Source: Lewinellaceae bacterium
GTDB lineage: Bacteria; Bacteroidota; Bacteroidia; Chitinophagales; Saprospiraceae
Assembly: GCA_020636075.1 (NCBI GenBank)
Contig: JACJYO010000002.1
Span: 248,001 to 312,000 of the forward strand
Reading direction: 5' to 3'
DNA length: 64,000 nucleotides
Within the stretch, counting starts at the first letter, position 1. Every line of letters begins with the position of its first letter. Below, in pieces: positions 25,085 through 33,142 of the stretch. Made by a program: the position numbers and the translations under genes. The notes under the pieces were generated by a model. That model ran no database searches, was not told the origin of the DNA, and was given only the letters and a program-made list of their open reading frames with translations.

Positions 25085-25957
25085 CTACAGCTTCGGCACT
25101 GCAGGGAGCGAAGGATAAATCGCAATAACCGTTCGGCGGTTTTTTTGCCGGCCGGCGGATGACTCGTTGGACGTTAGCGGATAGAATTCGCCCTTGGCAA
25201 TCGGTGTCAACTGATTGGCATTCACATTAAATTCCCGAATCAGCAGCCGAACAACATTTACAGCCCTTGCCAAACTCCAGTCCCAGGTATCGCTCAGGCC
25301 TTTAGCCCCTTTGGGGAGTTGGTTGTCGGTATAGGCTAAAACCTGCACATCGACTTCAGGTCGGTTGGTTAAAAATACCGCCAGGGGTTGTAACAGTTTT
25401 TGCCCGTCGACACTTACTGCAATACCATTTTTATCAAAAAGTTGCTCATCGGCTAGTGTAAGTAACACGGCATCGTTGCGTACTTCCAACGTGTTATCGG
25501 AATTGCCAGGGTAATTTCGCAGCAGCGTATTTTTCAGATCGTCTAAAATCTTTTGCCGGCTTTTTTGGGCCGTGCTTATGCTTTCCAGGGTGGCTTCCCG
25601 TTGTTGGAGCAATGCTGTTTTCCCGGCCAGGTCTTTTTCCAGGTTTGTTTTTTCGGAAAGCAATTTTGTGGAAGACTCCCCCATTTGCTGGGTACGATTG
25701 GTCAGTTCGATCTTGAGGTCTCTTAATTCGGCATCCTGGTTTCCCAGCGAGCGGTTCAGGCTGCCCACCTGCTCGATCAGGCGATTGGTTTCGCCCCGGC
25801 GATCCAGCACTTCCTGAACCAGTACTTTTTCTCGCGCTTCACATTGTTCCCGGGCCGAAAGCTCTGCGCGATAGACTTTGGAGGATACACAGGAGGTAAA
25901 AAATAACAGCAACCCAAAAACGGGCAGGTACGGTAATTGATGCATACGATGATTCAT
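25085..25957 (-). CDS. OmpA-family lipoprotein with coiled coil
   Basis: 290 residues from ATG 25957 (or 25945), which gives a short basic n-region and the lipobox FFTSC. Longer in-frame starts up to 26224 are rejected because they run through the oppositely directed lipoprotein gene. Residues about 30-130 are a heptad-rich coiled coil (REQCEAREKVLVQEVLDR ... GKTALLQQREATLE). The C-terminal third is the OmpA peptidoglycan-binding domain: DEQLFDKNGIAVSVDGQKLL, VQVLAYTDN, SLARAVNVVRLLI and NRRTVIAI. It should anchor the outer membrane to the cell wall. Confidence 0.88.
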   Translation of the reverse strand: MNHRMHQLPYLPVFGLLLFFTSCVSSKVYRAELSAREQCEAREKVLVQEVLDRRGETNRLIEQVGSLNRSLGNQDAELRDLKIELTNRTQQMGESSTKLLSEKTNLEKDLAGKTALLQQREATLESISTAQKSRQKILDDLKNTLLRNYPGNSDNTLEVRNDAVLLTLADEQLFDKNGIAVSVDGQKLLQPLAVFLTNRPEVDVQVLAYTDNQLPKGAKGLSDTWDWSLARAVNVVRLLIREFNVNANQLTPIAKGEFYPLTSNESSAGRQKNRRTVIAIYPSLPAVPKL

Positions 25958-26024
25958 GTTTAGGTTGCGAACTTGGAAAGATTGAATTTGCATGGGTTGT
26001 GGCGCTTTGCGAATTTTGCGGGCT

Positions 26025-26414
26025 ATGACACGATATACTGAAACTGGTTTTTTCATCTGTTTTTTGCTGGCAAACTGCTTGATGCATCCGGGCTGCACGG
26101 TTGACCCCAACAAATTGACAGGGACCTGGCAAGCTGTTGCTTTTTTTGAAAACGGGAAGACCGTTTCGGCGCCGCTGGATTCCGTCCGTTTGTATTTGAC
26201 CAATAATGCGGGGTATGCGTTCAAGAGCCAGGGCTATTACCAGGAAGCAGGGAGTTACCGCGTTGCGGCATCCTACCTGTTTTTGGAAGACACAACTGTT
26301 GTGCCTAAAAAAGAAAGAACGGTAAAAGTGCTGTATTTGTCTTCGGATACACTCAAAATTGAGATGAAAAAATCCGGGAACAGGCAGGTTTTATTTTTCA
26401 AACGTCAATCCTGA
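26025..26414 (+). CDS. Small lipocalin-like lipoprotein
   Basis: 129 residues from ATG 26025. The hydrophobic N-terminus (GFFICFLLANCLMHPGC) ends in a lipobox-like HPGC. The mature part starts LTGTWQAVAFFENGK and continues with short strands and GYYQEAGSYRV, the pattern of small lipocalin-like domains. An in-frame ATG at 25992 is less likely because it would delay the signal sequence. A promoter-like GAATTTTG at 26011-26018 (one mismatch) would start transcription at the ATG. The 3' end overlaps the convergent hydrolase gene by 10 bases. Function unknown. Confidence 0.65.
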   Translation: MTRYTETGFFICFLLANCLMHPGCTVDPNKLTGTWQAVAFFENGKTVSAPLDSVRLYLTNNAGYAFKSQGYYQEAGSYRVAASYLFLEDTTVVPKKERTVKVLYLSSDTLKIEMKKSGNRQVLFFKRQS

Positions 26415-27265
26415 CGCAAGAAACTATCCAACGATCCAAGTTGCCCGGCCACAACACGTCCGCGTGCATCGCGTTCCAGCCTTCCCACTTCCACCAGTGG
26501 GTCGTGTTCAAAAAACAACAGCTGGTTTTCCTGTATCGCTTCATCCAATATTTCGGCTTTTTCTCTCAGTGTTTCGAGTGGTCGCACATCATAGGCCATA
26601 ATGTACGGCATGCCCAGATGCCATTGGGAAGGAATGGTGTCGGCACAGTAAATCAATGTCCCAAGGTCGGTGTCGAGCACCGGTACCATCATTGCCTCCG
26701 TATGTCCGTAGAAAAACCGCACCCGAAAGCCGGGTAAAAATTCAATATTCTGCTCCACATCCAAAAAATTAAGGCAACCTAGTTCCTGAAGCGGTTTGAT
26801 GTTTTCTGGCAAAAATGAAGCCTGTTCGCGCGGATTCGGGTTCGTTGCCCAACGATAATGCACTTCGTTGGTCCAGTAGCGGGCATTGGGGAAACTGAGT
26901 TCCACGCGCCCTGTTTTTTCATTGAGCCACAGGGCGCCACCACAGTGATCAAAGTGCAGGTGCGTCAGAAAAACATCGGTGATGTCCTCGCGTTGGACTC
27001 CGGCTTGCCTTAGCGAATCGAAAAGATTTTCGGTACCGTGCGGCTCAAAATGCGCCCTGAATTTGGCATCCTGTTTATTTCCAATGCCAGTATCGACGAG
27101 CACTTTCCGGTCGCCAATTTCCACCAGAAGTGCCCGCATCGACCAGGTACACATATTGTGTAGATCCGGTGGGTTCATTTTTTCCCACAACCTCCGGGGC
27201 ACGATGCCGAACATTGCGCCTCCGTCAAGTTTTAAATAGCCTGTATGAATTGTGGTGATTTTCAT
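26405..27265 (-). CDS. Metallo-beta-lactamase-fold hydrolase
   Basis: 286 residues. The zinc motif THLHFDHCGG (HxHxDH) plus the downstream His in RFFYGHTEAM and Asp in IYCADTIPSQWH define the MBL superfamily. The opening GAMFGIVPRRLWEK and the LVDTGIGNK stretch resemble the AHL-lactonase/AttM-like branch, but many members have other substrates, so specificity is open. Cytoplasmic, no signal peptide. It is the third gene of a run lipoprotein-ribH-MBL with gaps of 12 and 8 bases. Confidence 0.87.
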   Translation of the reverse strand: MKITTIHTGYLKLDGGAMFGIVPRRLWEKMNPPDLHNMCTWSMRALLVEIGDRKVLVDTGIGNKQDAKFRAHFEPHGTENLFDSLRQAGVQREDITDVFLTHLHFDHCGGALWLNEKTGRVELSFPNARYWTNEVHYRWATNPNPREQASFLPENIKPLQELGCLNFLDVEQNIEFLPGFRVRFFYGHTEAMMVPVLDTDLGTLIYCADTIPSQWHLGMPYIMAYDVRPLETLREKAEILDEAIQENQLLFFEHDPLVEVGRLERDARGRVVAGQLGSLDSFLRQD

Positions 27266-27273
27266 TTAAGTGG

Positions 27274-27789
27274 TTAAAAACCAATTTTCTTGGTACCCTC
27301 GGTAGTCGATTGTTTGAGTGCAGCCATTCGGATCGCCGTAACTGCAGCCTCAACGCCTTTATTTCCATACTTGCCGCCTGACCGGTCGAGTGCCTGCTGC
27401 TCATCATTAGGTGTAAGGACGCCAAAAATAAACGGTTTGCCTGTGGCAATGCTCAAGTTGGTCAGCCCGGAAGCAACAGCTTGATTAATATACTCGTTGT
27501 GGTTCGTTTCCCCTTTGATGACACAGCCCAGGCAAATAACCGCATCCAGTTTTTTCTGTCCATTCAAAATGCGCGCGCCGGCAGGCAATTCAAATGACCC
27601 GGGCACCTGGATCGTGTGAATATTTTCCGGTTTAGCCCCGTGCTTGAGCAAGGTTTCAAAGCAACCCGCATACAAGGCGTGTGTAATTTTGGCATTCCAC
27701 TCTGCTACCACAATTCCAAAATGCATAGAATCGGCTGCCGGAATATTGCTTTCATTGTACTCGGATAAGTTTTTAGATGAACTTGCCAT
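27274..27789 (-). CDS. ribH: 6,7-dimethyl-8-ribityllumazine synthase
   Basis: 171 residues; condenses the pyrimidine intermediate with 3,4-dihydroxy-2-butanone 4-phosphate in riboflavin synthesis, usually as a 60-subunit cage. Family signatures: FGIVVAEWNAKIT, VPGSFELPAGARIL, VICLGCVIKGETNHNEYI (with the catalytic His) and PFIFGVLTPNDEQQALDRSGG. A polar N-terminal extension of about 20 residues precedes the fold. It starts 12 bases after the upstream lipoprotein gene. Confidence 0.95.
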   Translation of the reverse strand: MASSSKNLSEYNESNIPAADSMHFGIVVAEWNAKITHALYAGCFETLLKHGAKPENIHTIQVPGSFELPAGARILNGQKKLDAVICLGCVIKGETNHNEYINQAVASGLTNLSIATGKPFIFGVLTPNDEQQALDRSGGKYGNKGVEAAVTAIRMAALKQSTTEGTKKIGF

Positions 27790-27801
27790 AGTCGTTCAAT
27801 T

Positions 27802-28614
27802 TCAACCGCGTTTGCGCGAAAACTTGTAAACTGGTTCTTTAACGGAATATGCTGCCGTGCCGCCCCCGACAGGTGCCAAGCGGTAAAAAGTGAGGTTATC
27901 GTTGGTGCCATCATAGCGGAACCCAAAGGTTTGTTCGGAATTTTCCTTGTCCGATCTGGAAAGCGTGATGATATCGATTTCACTTCCGGCAACAAAGCAG
28001 TCGCCGGCATAGCAAACTTTGTAACGGTCGAAAAGCGGCCAGTTCAGGATAAAACCGCCCGGTGTAAATTGAATATTCTCGCCGGCGCCTTTGCCTGTTG
28101 TAGCAAACGCCCCGTTCAGTAGATTGTGGTTAAGTGCTGTAACAAATGCCGAAGTTCCATCCGCCGTATTTGAAGCCGATTTAATGAACCGGTCCAGTTG
28201 AGCGCGGCCTTTCGTAGCATCAAACATGGTGATATCTTTTTGGCCCTGGGAATTGTACACCAGATAAACGGATTTGCCCTGACTTGCATTTTTCAGTTCC
28301 AGCGTATCGTCGTTAAACTGCACGGGTAAGGCCCATGATTCAATTCCATTGTGGCAAATAGCACTGTCCGGCTTATTGGGATCAAAAGAAATGGCAAAGG
28401 CATATGGAAGGTGTGCATTGTTCATCGCGCTCAATACCGAACCATATTGATCGGCGCGGCTGCAAAAGTCGATAGCCACCCAATGGCCGGCCAGTATCCG
28501 CGGACTGGCAAAATTGTTTTCAGGTTCGTTCTGGTCACCTGCACCTTTAGAATCCTGTTTGCACGCTGCAAAAAGCATGGCCAGAATACAGCCAAGCAAA
28601 AGAGTATTTTTCAT
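27802..28614 (-). CDS. Lipoprotein of unknown function
   Basis: 270 residues. N-terminus MKNTLLLGCILAMLFAACKQD with a clear lipobox (FAAC). The rest is beta-rich with two similar halves: the first has VAIDFCSRADQYGS and SIDPN-type loops, the second FTPGGFILNWPLFDRYKVCYAGDC. No known domain was recognised. First gene of a three-gene run with ribH and an MBL hydrolase; its own promoter box lies at 28657-28664. Its link to riboflavin synthesis, if any, is unknown. Confidence 0.65.
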   Translation of the reverse strand: MKNTLLLGCILAMLFAACKQDSKGAGDQNEPENNFASPRILAGHWVAIDFCSRADQYGSVLSAMNNAHLPYAFAISFDPNKPDSAICHNGIESWALPVQFNDDTLELKNASQGKSVYLVYNSQGQKDITMFDATKGRAQLDRFIKSASNTADGTSAFVTALNHNLLNGAFATTGKGAGENIQFTPGGFILNWPLFDRYKVCYAGDCFVAGSEIDIITLSRSDKENSEQTFGFRYDGTNDNLTFYRLAPVGGGTAAYSVKEPVYKFSRKRG

Positions 28615-28656
28615 GTTTCGTCAAAAATTTTATCTACCGCATACAGTTGCGGGGCG

Positions 28657-28664
28657 CAAAAATA
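28657..28664 (-). promoter_or_regulatory. -7 promoter box for the lipoprotein-ribH-MBL run
   Basis: TATTTTTG followed by CGCC on the minus strand, 43 bases before ATG 28614. Confidence 0.6.
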
Positions 28665-28691
28665 GCATCCGGCTTTGGCTTAAAAAACTCC

Positions 28692-29540
28692 TTAACGTAA
28701 GAAGCGCACTTTGACAAAAAAACGCGGGTCGCGCGCGCCAATTTGCCGTGCCGCAGCAGAGGAGAGCACCACTTCAATATTGCTTTCATACCCGGAAGGA
28801 ATGCGCCCGATTACTTTGGCATACACGGTTTTCCGGCTCATTGGATTGGTAACTGCCATGACTGTGCCAATAACAGCTTCCCGATGTAACGCATACAAGT
28901 CGCCTTTTTCATTGCTGTTGCGCTGCCAAAAACACACACCCTGCGAAACAACTTCTTTCCGGCTTCGCTTTTCGGTCTCATAACGCTGCCGGTGTTCGCC
29001 GCCTGATGTAGGCGCCATGGATGAGCGCCATTCAGCCCGGATACCTTCGATACCCATCCAGCCCATGTGGAGGAGTTGACCGGGATAAATGCTTTCAGAC
29101 TTGAGCTGGTTGCGTTGCAAAATGGTATCAATGGGCATATTGAAATACCGTTTGCAAATTTGAAACAAATTGTCACCCGCTTGCACGACGTAATAGATCG
29201 GCACGAATTGGGCTATTTTGAAATTTTTACCTTTGTAACGGGTAATCGCCCGGTTAGGAATTGGAACGCTGATCAACACTCCGATTTTAAGCACAGGATC
29301 AGTCTGATACTCCGGATGCAGCTCGTACAATTCCTCGAGACTAAGTCCGTAATACCGGGCAACGGAGAACAACGTTTCCTTGGGTTTTACCAGATGATGA
29401 ATCAATTTCACCCCCGACTCAACCGTAAGTAACAAGCTGTCATTTGCCGTTAAAAGATTTGATTTGGGTTCAGTTTGGCCGACGGCGCTAATCGGGGCGC
29501 CGATCGCAAATGCGAGTAATAGGGGCAGGAATGTGCGCAT
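28692..29540 (-). CDS. LysM protein with C-terminal RlpA-like barrel
   Basis: 282 residues from ATG 29540, which opens a signal peptide (MRTFLPLLLAFAIGAPISAVG). Two LysM peptidoglycan-binding repeats follow: KPKETLFSVARYYGLSLEEL with its tail at about 50-95, and QAGDNLFQICKRYFNMPIDT at about 118-160. The last 80 residues (GTVMAVTNPMSRKTVYAKVI ... IEVVLSSAAARQIGARDP) fit a double-psi beta-barrel like RlpA. The protein should act in the periplasm on or near the cell wall. It is transcribed alone, divergent from kdsB. Confidence 0.82.
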   Translation of the reverse strand: MRTFLPLLLAFAIGAPISAVGQTEPKSNLLTANDSLLLTVESGVKLIHHLVKPKETLFSVARYYGLSLEELYELHPEYQTDPVLKIGVLISVPIPNRAITRYKGKNFKIAQFVPIYYVVQAGDNLFQICKRYFNMPIDTILQRNQLKSESIYPGQLLHMGWMGIEGIRAEWRSSMAPTSGGEHRQRYETEKRSRKEVVSQGVCFWQRNSNEKGDLYALHREAVIGTVMAVTNPMSRKTVYAKVIGRIPSGYESNIEVVLSSAAARQIGARDPRFFVKVRFLR

Positions 29541-29562
29541 AATGTTTCTCAAAGATGTGCTG

Positions 29563-29570
29563 CAAAAGTA
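29563..29570 (-). promoter_or_regulatory. -7 promoter box for the LysM gene
   Basis: TACTTTTG followed by CAGCAC on the minus strand, 23 bases before ATG 29540. A nearly identical GACTTTTGCAGCAC occurs at 47064-47077 on the plus strand. Confidence 0.6.
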
Positions 29571-29611
29571 CATTACAACACAGGTAAAACGGATAAAATA
29601 AGCATAATTGT

Positions 29612-30340
29612 ATGATTCTTGGAGTTATTCCTGCCCGGTTCGCCTCCACTCGATTTCCCGGAAAACCGCTGGCACTGATCAATGGAATTAGTATGATACA
29701 GCGGGTTTACCTGCAAAGTTTGCAAGCCAAAATGATCCAAAAATTGGTCGTAGCCACAGATGATGAACGAATTTTGGAACATGTTCTTGGTTTTGGCGGC
29801 CAGGCGATGCTTACCCGATCTGACCACCTCAGCGGAACGGACCGCTGCGCAGAGGTAGCACAACTCTTCCCGGACGCTGAAGTGATTTTGAATATTCAGG
29901 GCGACGAGCCGTTTATCCAGCCCGAGCAAATAGACCTGCTGGCGAATACGCTGCTTCAATCCACAGGATTTGGGATAGCCACTTTGGCAAAATCAATTCA
30001 CCAGGCGTCAGCATTGCTCAATCCAAATATTGTGAAAGTGGTCTTTTCTCAAAAAAATGCTGCCATTTATTTTAGTCGCCATCCAATTCCGTATTGCAGA
30101 GGCCAGCAACCCGAAAACTGGCTCGACCATACACCATATTTCAAACATATCGGCTTATACGCATTTCGACGGGAAGCGCTTATGGAGATAGCCGGGCTCC
30201 TGCCCTCCCCATTGGAACAGGCCGAATCGCTGGAACAGTTACGTTGGCTGGACCACGGCATTCAAATTGCCGTAGGCGTTACGACTCTGGAAACAACGGG
30301 AATCGACACACCGGAAGACCTCGCAAGTTTAGGATACTAG
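29612..30340 (+). CDS. kdsB: 3-deoxy-manno-octulosonate cytidylyltransferase
   Basis: 242 residues. Activates Kdo with CTP to CMP-Kdo for lipopolysaccharide inner core. Diagnostic stretches: MILGVIPARFASTRFPGKPL, VVATDDERI, MLTRSDHLSGTDRCAEV, NIQGDEPFI (metal-binding Asp), FSRHPIPYCR and KHIGLYAFRR. Length is normal for Gram-negatives. The last 12 bases overlap the 3' end of the convergent channel gene. Together with the GT9 gene it supports an LPS-bearing organism. Confidence 0.96.
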   Translation: MILGVIPARFASTRFPGKPLALINGISMIQRVYLQSLQAKMIQKLVVATDDERILEHVLGFGGQAMLTRSDHLSGTDRCAEVAQLFPDAEVILNIQGDEPFIQPEQIDLLANTLLQSTGFGIATLAKSIHQASALLNPNIVKVVFSQKNAAIYFSRHPIPYCRGQQPENWLDHTPYFKHIGLYAFRREALMEIAGLLPSPLEQAESLEQLRWLDHGIQIAVGVTTLETTGIDTPEDLASLGY

Positions 30341-31276
30341 TTCTTCATAAGTACCCAATTGCCGCACCAGCACATGGGGCAAGCCTTTGGGGTTTCGGGT
30401 AATTACCGGTCTGAAACGCGCATTCCAAATAAAATCGCTGGCAACATAGGAGCGGCGGGCATGTACCAGCTGCTGATTGGCCTCATCGGTTCCTTTAACC
30501 AGAACCAATATTTCCGCATTGGCCTCGAGCAAATCTTCTCTGGTAAAGCCCCAAAGCGAACTCTGGTCATTTATTTCGTGCACAACTGTCCACGACAGGG
30601 AAAAAAAGGAGATTTTAGAAATCTCAAGCGGCAGGCCGTAGAACTTCCGGACGATAGCGCCGTCGTCGTCGCGTTGATTCATGGCAAGAATCACCTGCAC
30701 TTCGGTTTCAAGCAACTCGCTTTTCCGGGCATTTCCCATCCGAAACATCAAGCCTCTGCCATCGCGATAGGGTGCCATAAGCACATTTTCACTGAAAACA
30801 ATCCGGGCCGTGGGCCGCGAAAACCGCCCGTATAACAACCCGGAAATCAATGCAAAGGTCAACAGCCCCATAAACGACTCCAGTGAAGCAATCACATTGG
30901 CTGTAAAGCCAACCGGGCTGATATGGCCATAACCCGTTGTCGTCAGCGTTTGGGTACTGAAAAAATATACATGGGCAAAATCATCCCAACCTGTACCACC
31001 AGGCATTCCCATTAATTGATCTGTCCCAACTAACATAAACAGACCGGTGAACACCAGGTTGAGTACGATGTAACTCCCGAAAACCAATAGAAAAAACATG
31101 GACCAGGGCATAGTGACCAGATGAAAATAAGTATTGTCCCACCGGCTGAGATACTGGCGCTCCACATTGAAAGTGCCGTCCGGGTTCATCATCCGGCCAT
31201 CTGTAGTTACATTTTTTCCAAAACCCAACTCATGCTCTACCTGGTTGCCAAATATTCTGCGTGGAATTCGTACCAT
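30329..31276 (-). CDS. Inward-rectifier-type (KirBac) potassium channel
   Basis: 315 residues. An amphipathic slide helix (RWDNTYFHLVTMPWSM) precedes TM1 (about 60-84), pore helix and filter (TQTLTTTGYGHISP, filter 113-117) and TM2 (127-150). The rest is the cytoplasmic Kir beta-sandwich domain (FRMGNARKSELLETEVQVIL ... WTVVHEINDQSSLWGFTREDL). The filter reads T-T-G-Y-G instead of the usual T-V/I-G-Y-G. Tetrameric inner-membrane K+ channel. Divergent from the cryptochrome gene, with an inverted repeat in between. Confidence 0.9.
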   Translation of the reverse strand: MVRIPRRIFGNQVEHELGFGKNVTTDGRMMNPDGTFNVERQYLSRWDNTYFHLVTMPWSMFFLLVFGSYIVLNLVFTGLFMLVGTDQLMGMPGGTGWDDFAHVYFFSTQTLTTTGYGHISPVGFTANVIASLESFMGLLTFALISGLLYGRFSRPTARIVFSENVLMAPYRDGRGLMFRMGNARKSELLETEVQVILAMNQRDDDGAIVRKFYGLPLEISKISFFSLSWTVVHEINDQSSLWGFTREDLLEANAEILVLVKGTDEANQQLVHARRSYVASDFIWNARFRPVITRNPKGLPHVLVRQLGTYEELVS

Positions 31277-31351
31277 GTTTGTGCTGATTTATTTATCGTG
31301 ATTACGGCTTCAAAAGGAGACATTTGCTCGAAATCTTCATACACCGACAAA

Positions 31352-31379
31352 ACGGGTATTTGGGCAAACAAATGCCCGT
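31352..31379. promoter_or_regulatory. Inverted repeat between the Kir channel and cryptochrome genes
   Basis: ACGGGTATTTG (31352-31362) is complementary to CAAATGCCCGT (31369-31379) except for one T/G position, with a six-base centre GGCAAA. It may be an operator for a dimeric regulator or an RNA hairpin in the cryptochrome leader. No T-run follows, so it is not an ordinary terminator. Confidence 0.4.
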
Positions 31380-31432
31380 AATAAAGGTTTTATTGTTGAA
31401 TTCCCCTGTAATGCTTTCAAGTTGTCCTATTT

Positions 31433-32857
31433 ATGAAAAACCGTGCTATTGTTTGGTTTCGCCAAGACTTGCGATTACACGACAATGAGGCCCTCAGTAC
31501 CGCGCTGCGTATGGCCGATGAAGTTATCCCGGTCTATGTTTTTGACGAACGCGTTTTTAGTGGTAAAACCCGTTTTGGCTTTCCCAAAACCGGAAAATTC
31601 AGAGCCCGGTTCATTCTCGAAAGTGTGGAAAACTTGCAGCAGAACCTGCGTGAAATCGGCTCCGACCTGTTTATTCGGATTGGAAAGCCCGAAGCGATTA
31701 TCGCCGAATTGGCACACCAGATAAAAGCCACCTGGGTGCTTTGCAACCGGGAACGCACGCAGGAAGAAGTGTTGGTTCAGGATGCTTTGGAGCAAAAACT
31801 TTGGAGTATCGGGGTTGAGTTGCTTTATTCCCGCGGGAAAATGCTTTACCACACCCAGGACCTTCCGGTGCCCGTACAACACACTCCCGACACATTCACC
31901 CAATTCCGGAAAGAGAACGAGCATATCACGCCGGTTCGGGCCCCAATCCCCTCCCCTACAGCCCTGCCAACGTTTACTGCCGGACTTGACTTGGGGCAAT
32001 TGCCGACCATTCAGGATTTTGGCCATACGCCTTTTGAAATGGATCCCCGCATTGCGCTGCCATTCAAAGGCGGCGAGTCAGAGGGCCTGCTTCGGCTTCG
32101 GCATTATTTGTGGGAATCCAATGCGATTGCTACGTATAAAGAAACCCGTAATGGGCTGATAGGCAGTGACTATTCCTCCAAATTCTCACCCTGGCTGGCT
32201 TCCGGATGCTTGTCGCCCAAATTCATTTTTCATGAAATAAAACGGTACGAACGCGAACGCATTGGGAATCAAAGTACATACTGGATGTTCTTTGAACTGC
32301 TCTGGCGGGATTTTTTCCGGTTAATGGGTAAAAAATACGGCAACCGGATTTTTATGCGGGGCGGCACCCAAAGTAAAATCAATGCGCATTTAAAAAACAA
32401 CCGCGAAAAATTCACTGCCTGGGCAGAAGGCCGTACCGGAGTCCCCTTCATTGATGCCAATATGCGCGAACTGAATGCTACAGGTTGGATGAGCAACCGC
32501 GGGCGACAAAATGTAGCCTCCTTTTTGGTGAAAGACCTGAAAGTGAACTGGCAAATGGGTGCGGAATATTTCGAGTCGCTGCTGCTCGATTATGACCCTT
32601 GCAGTAACTGGGGCAACTGGAATTATGTGGCCGGAATCGGCAGTGACCCACGGGAAGACCGGTATTTCAATATCCTCAGCCAGGCGCGTAACTATGATCC
32701 CCAGGGCGATTATATCCGCTTATGGTGTCCGGAATTCAAAAAAGTCCCTGCCGACGCTATCCATCGGCCCGATCTGATCAGTCCGCAAGAGAAGAAGTCT
32801 TATAATCTTGGGAATTACCCGGTTGCAACCAGGCATTTTGAAAAATGGGCAGGGTGA
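31433..32857 (+). CDS. DASH-type cryptochrome/photolyase
   Basis: 474 residues; FAD- and antenna-binding flavoprotein of the photolyase superfamily, DASH clade, which repairs pyrimidine dimers in single-stranded DNA and may act as a light sensor. The N-terminal antenna domain starts AIVWFRQDLRLHDNEAL. The FAD domain shows YKETRNGLIGSDYSSKFSPW, SPKFIFHE, YWMFFELLWRDFF, TGVPFIDANMREL and MSNRGRQNVASFLVKDL. The electron-transfer Trp region (NWGNWNYVAGIGSDPRE) is intact. Length is normal for DASH proteins. The next gene, convergent, encodes a small DUF5522 protein. Confidence 0.94.
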   Translation: MKNRAIVWFRQDLRLHDNEALSTALRMADEVIPVYVFDERVFSGKTRFGFPKTGKFRARFILESVENLQQNLREIGSDLFIRIGKPEAIIAELAHQIKATWVLCNRERTQEEVLVQDALEQKLWSIGVELLYSRGKMLYHTQDLPVPVQHTPDTFTQFRKENEHITPVRAPIPSPTALPTFTAGLDLGQLPTIQDFGHTPFEMDPRIALPFKGGESEGLLRLRHYLWESNAIATYKETRNGLIGSDYSSKFSPWLASGCLSPKFIFHEIKRYERERIGNQSTYWMFFELLWRDFFRLMGKKYGNRIFMRGGTQSKINAHLKNNREKFTAWAEGRTGVPFIDANMRELNATGWMSNRGRQNVASFLVKDLKVNWQMGAEYFESLLLDYDPCSNWGNWNYVAGIGSDPREDRYFNILSQARNYDPQGDYIRLWCPEFKKVPADAIHRPDLISPQEKKSYNLGNYPVATRHFEKWAG

Positions 32858-32903
32858 TTTTTGCAAAAAACTGAAGAGATGGAAACTTTGGTGTGCGGAA
32901 AAA

Positions 32904-33083
32904 TCAATGCGCGTTTTTTTCTTTTCGTTTCCGATATGGGCAATGTCGGCAACCACTCCCACAGCATTTTCCCCGCTGAAGCAGGTAATACTCCGTAAAT
33001 ACGCAATAGCCTTTTTCCAAGTAAAAATCACGCCCTTGGACTAGTGCTGGCTCCTGATTATCCGGATTTGTTTTCTCTGACAT
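32904..33083 (-). CDS. DUF5522-type small cysteine-rich protein
   Basis: 59 residues from ATG 33083. The core YLEKGYCVFTEYYLLQRG followed by KCCGSGCRHCPY with four Cys is the DUF5522 pattern of Bacteroidota, likely a metal-binding mini-protein of unknown role. An ATG at 33146 would add a non-conserved 21-residue hydrophobic extension and overlap the stress-protein gene by 4 bases. It may be cotranscribed with that upstream gene. Confidence 0.75.
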   Translation of the reverse strand: MSEKTNPDNQEPALVQGRDFYLEKGYCVFTEYYLLQRGKCCGSGCRHCPYRKRKEKNAH

Positions 33084-33142
33084 TGCGAAACTTTGCAATG
33101 CAAACATTGAACCGGCTAAAAAGTTTGGAAAAACTAACAGAG

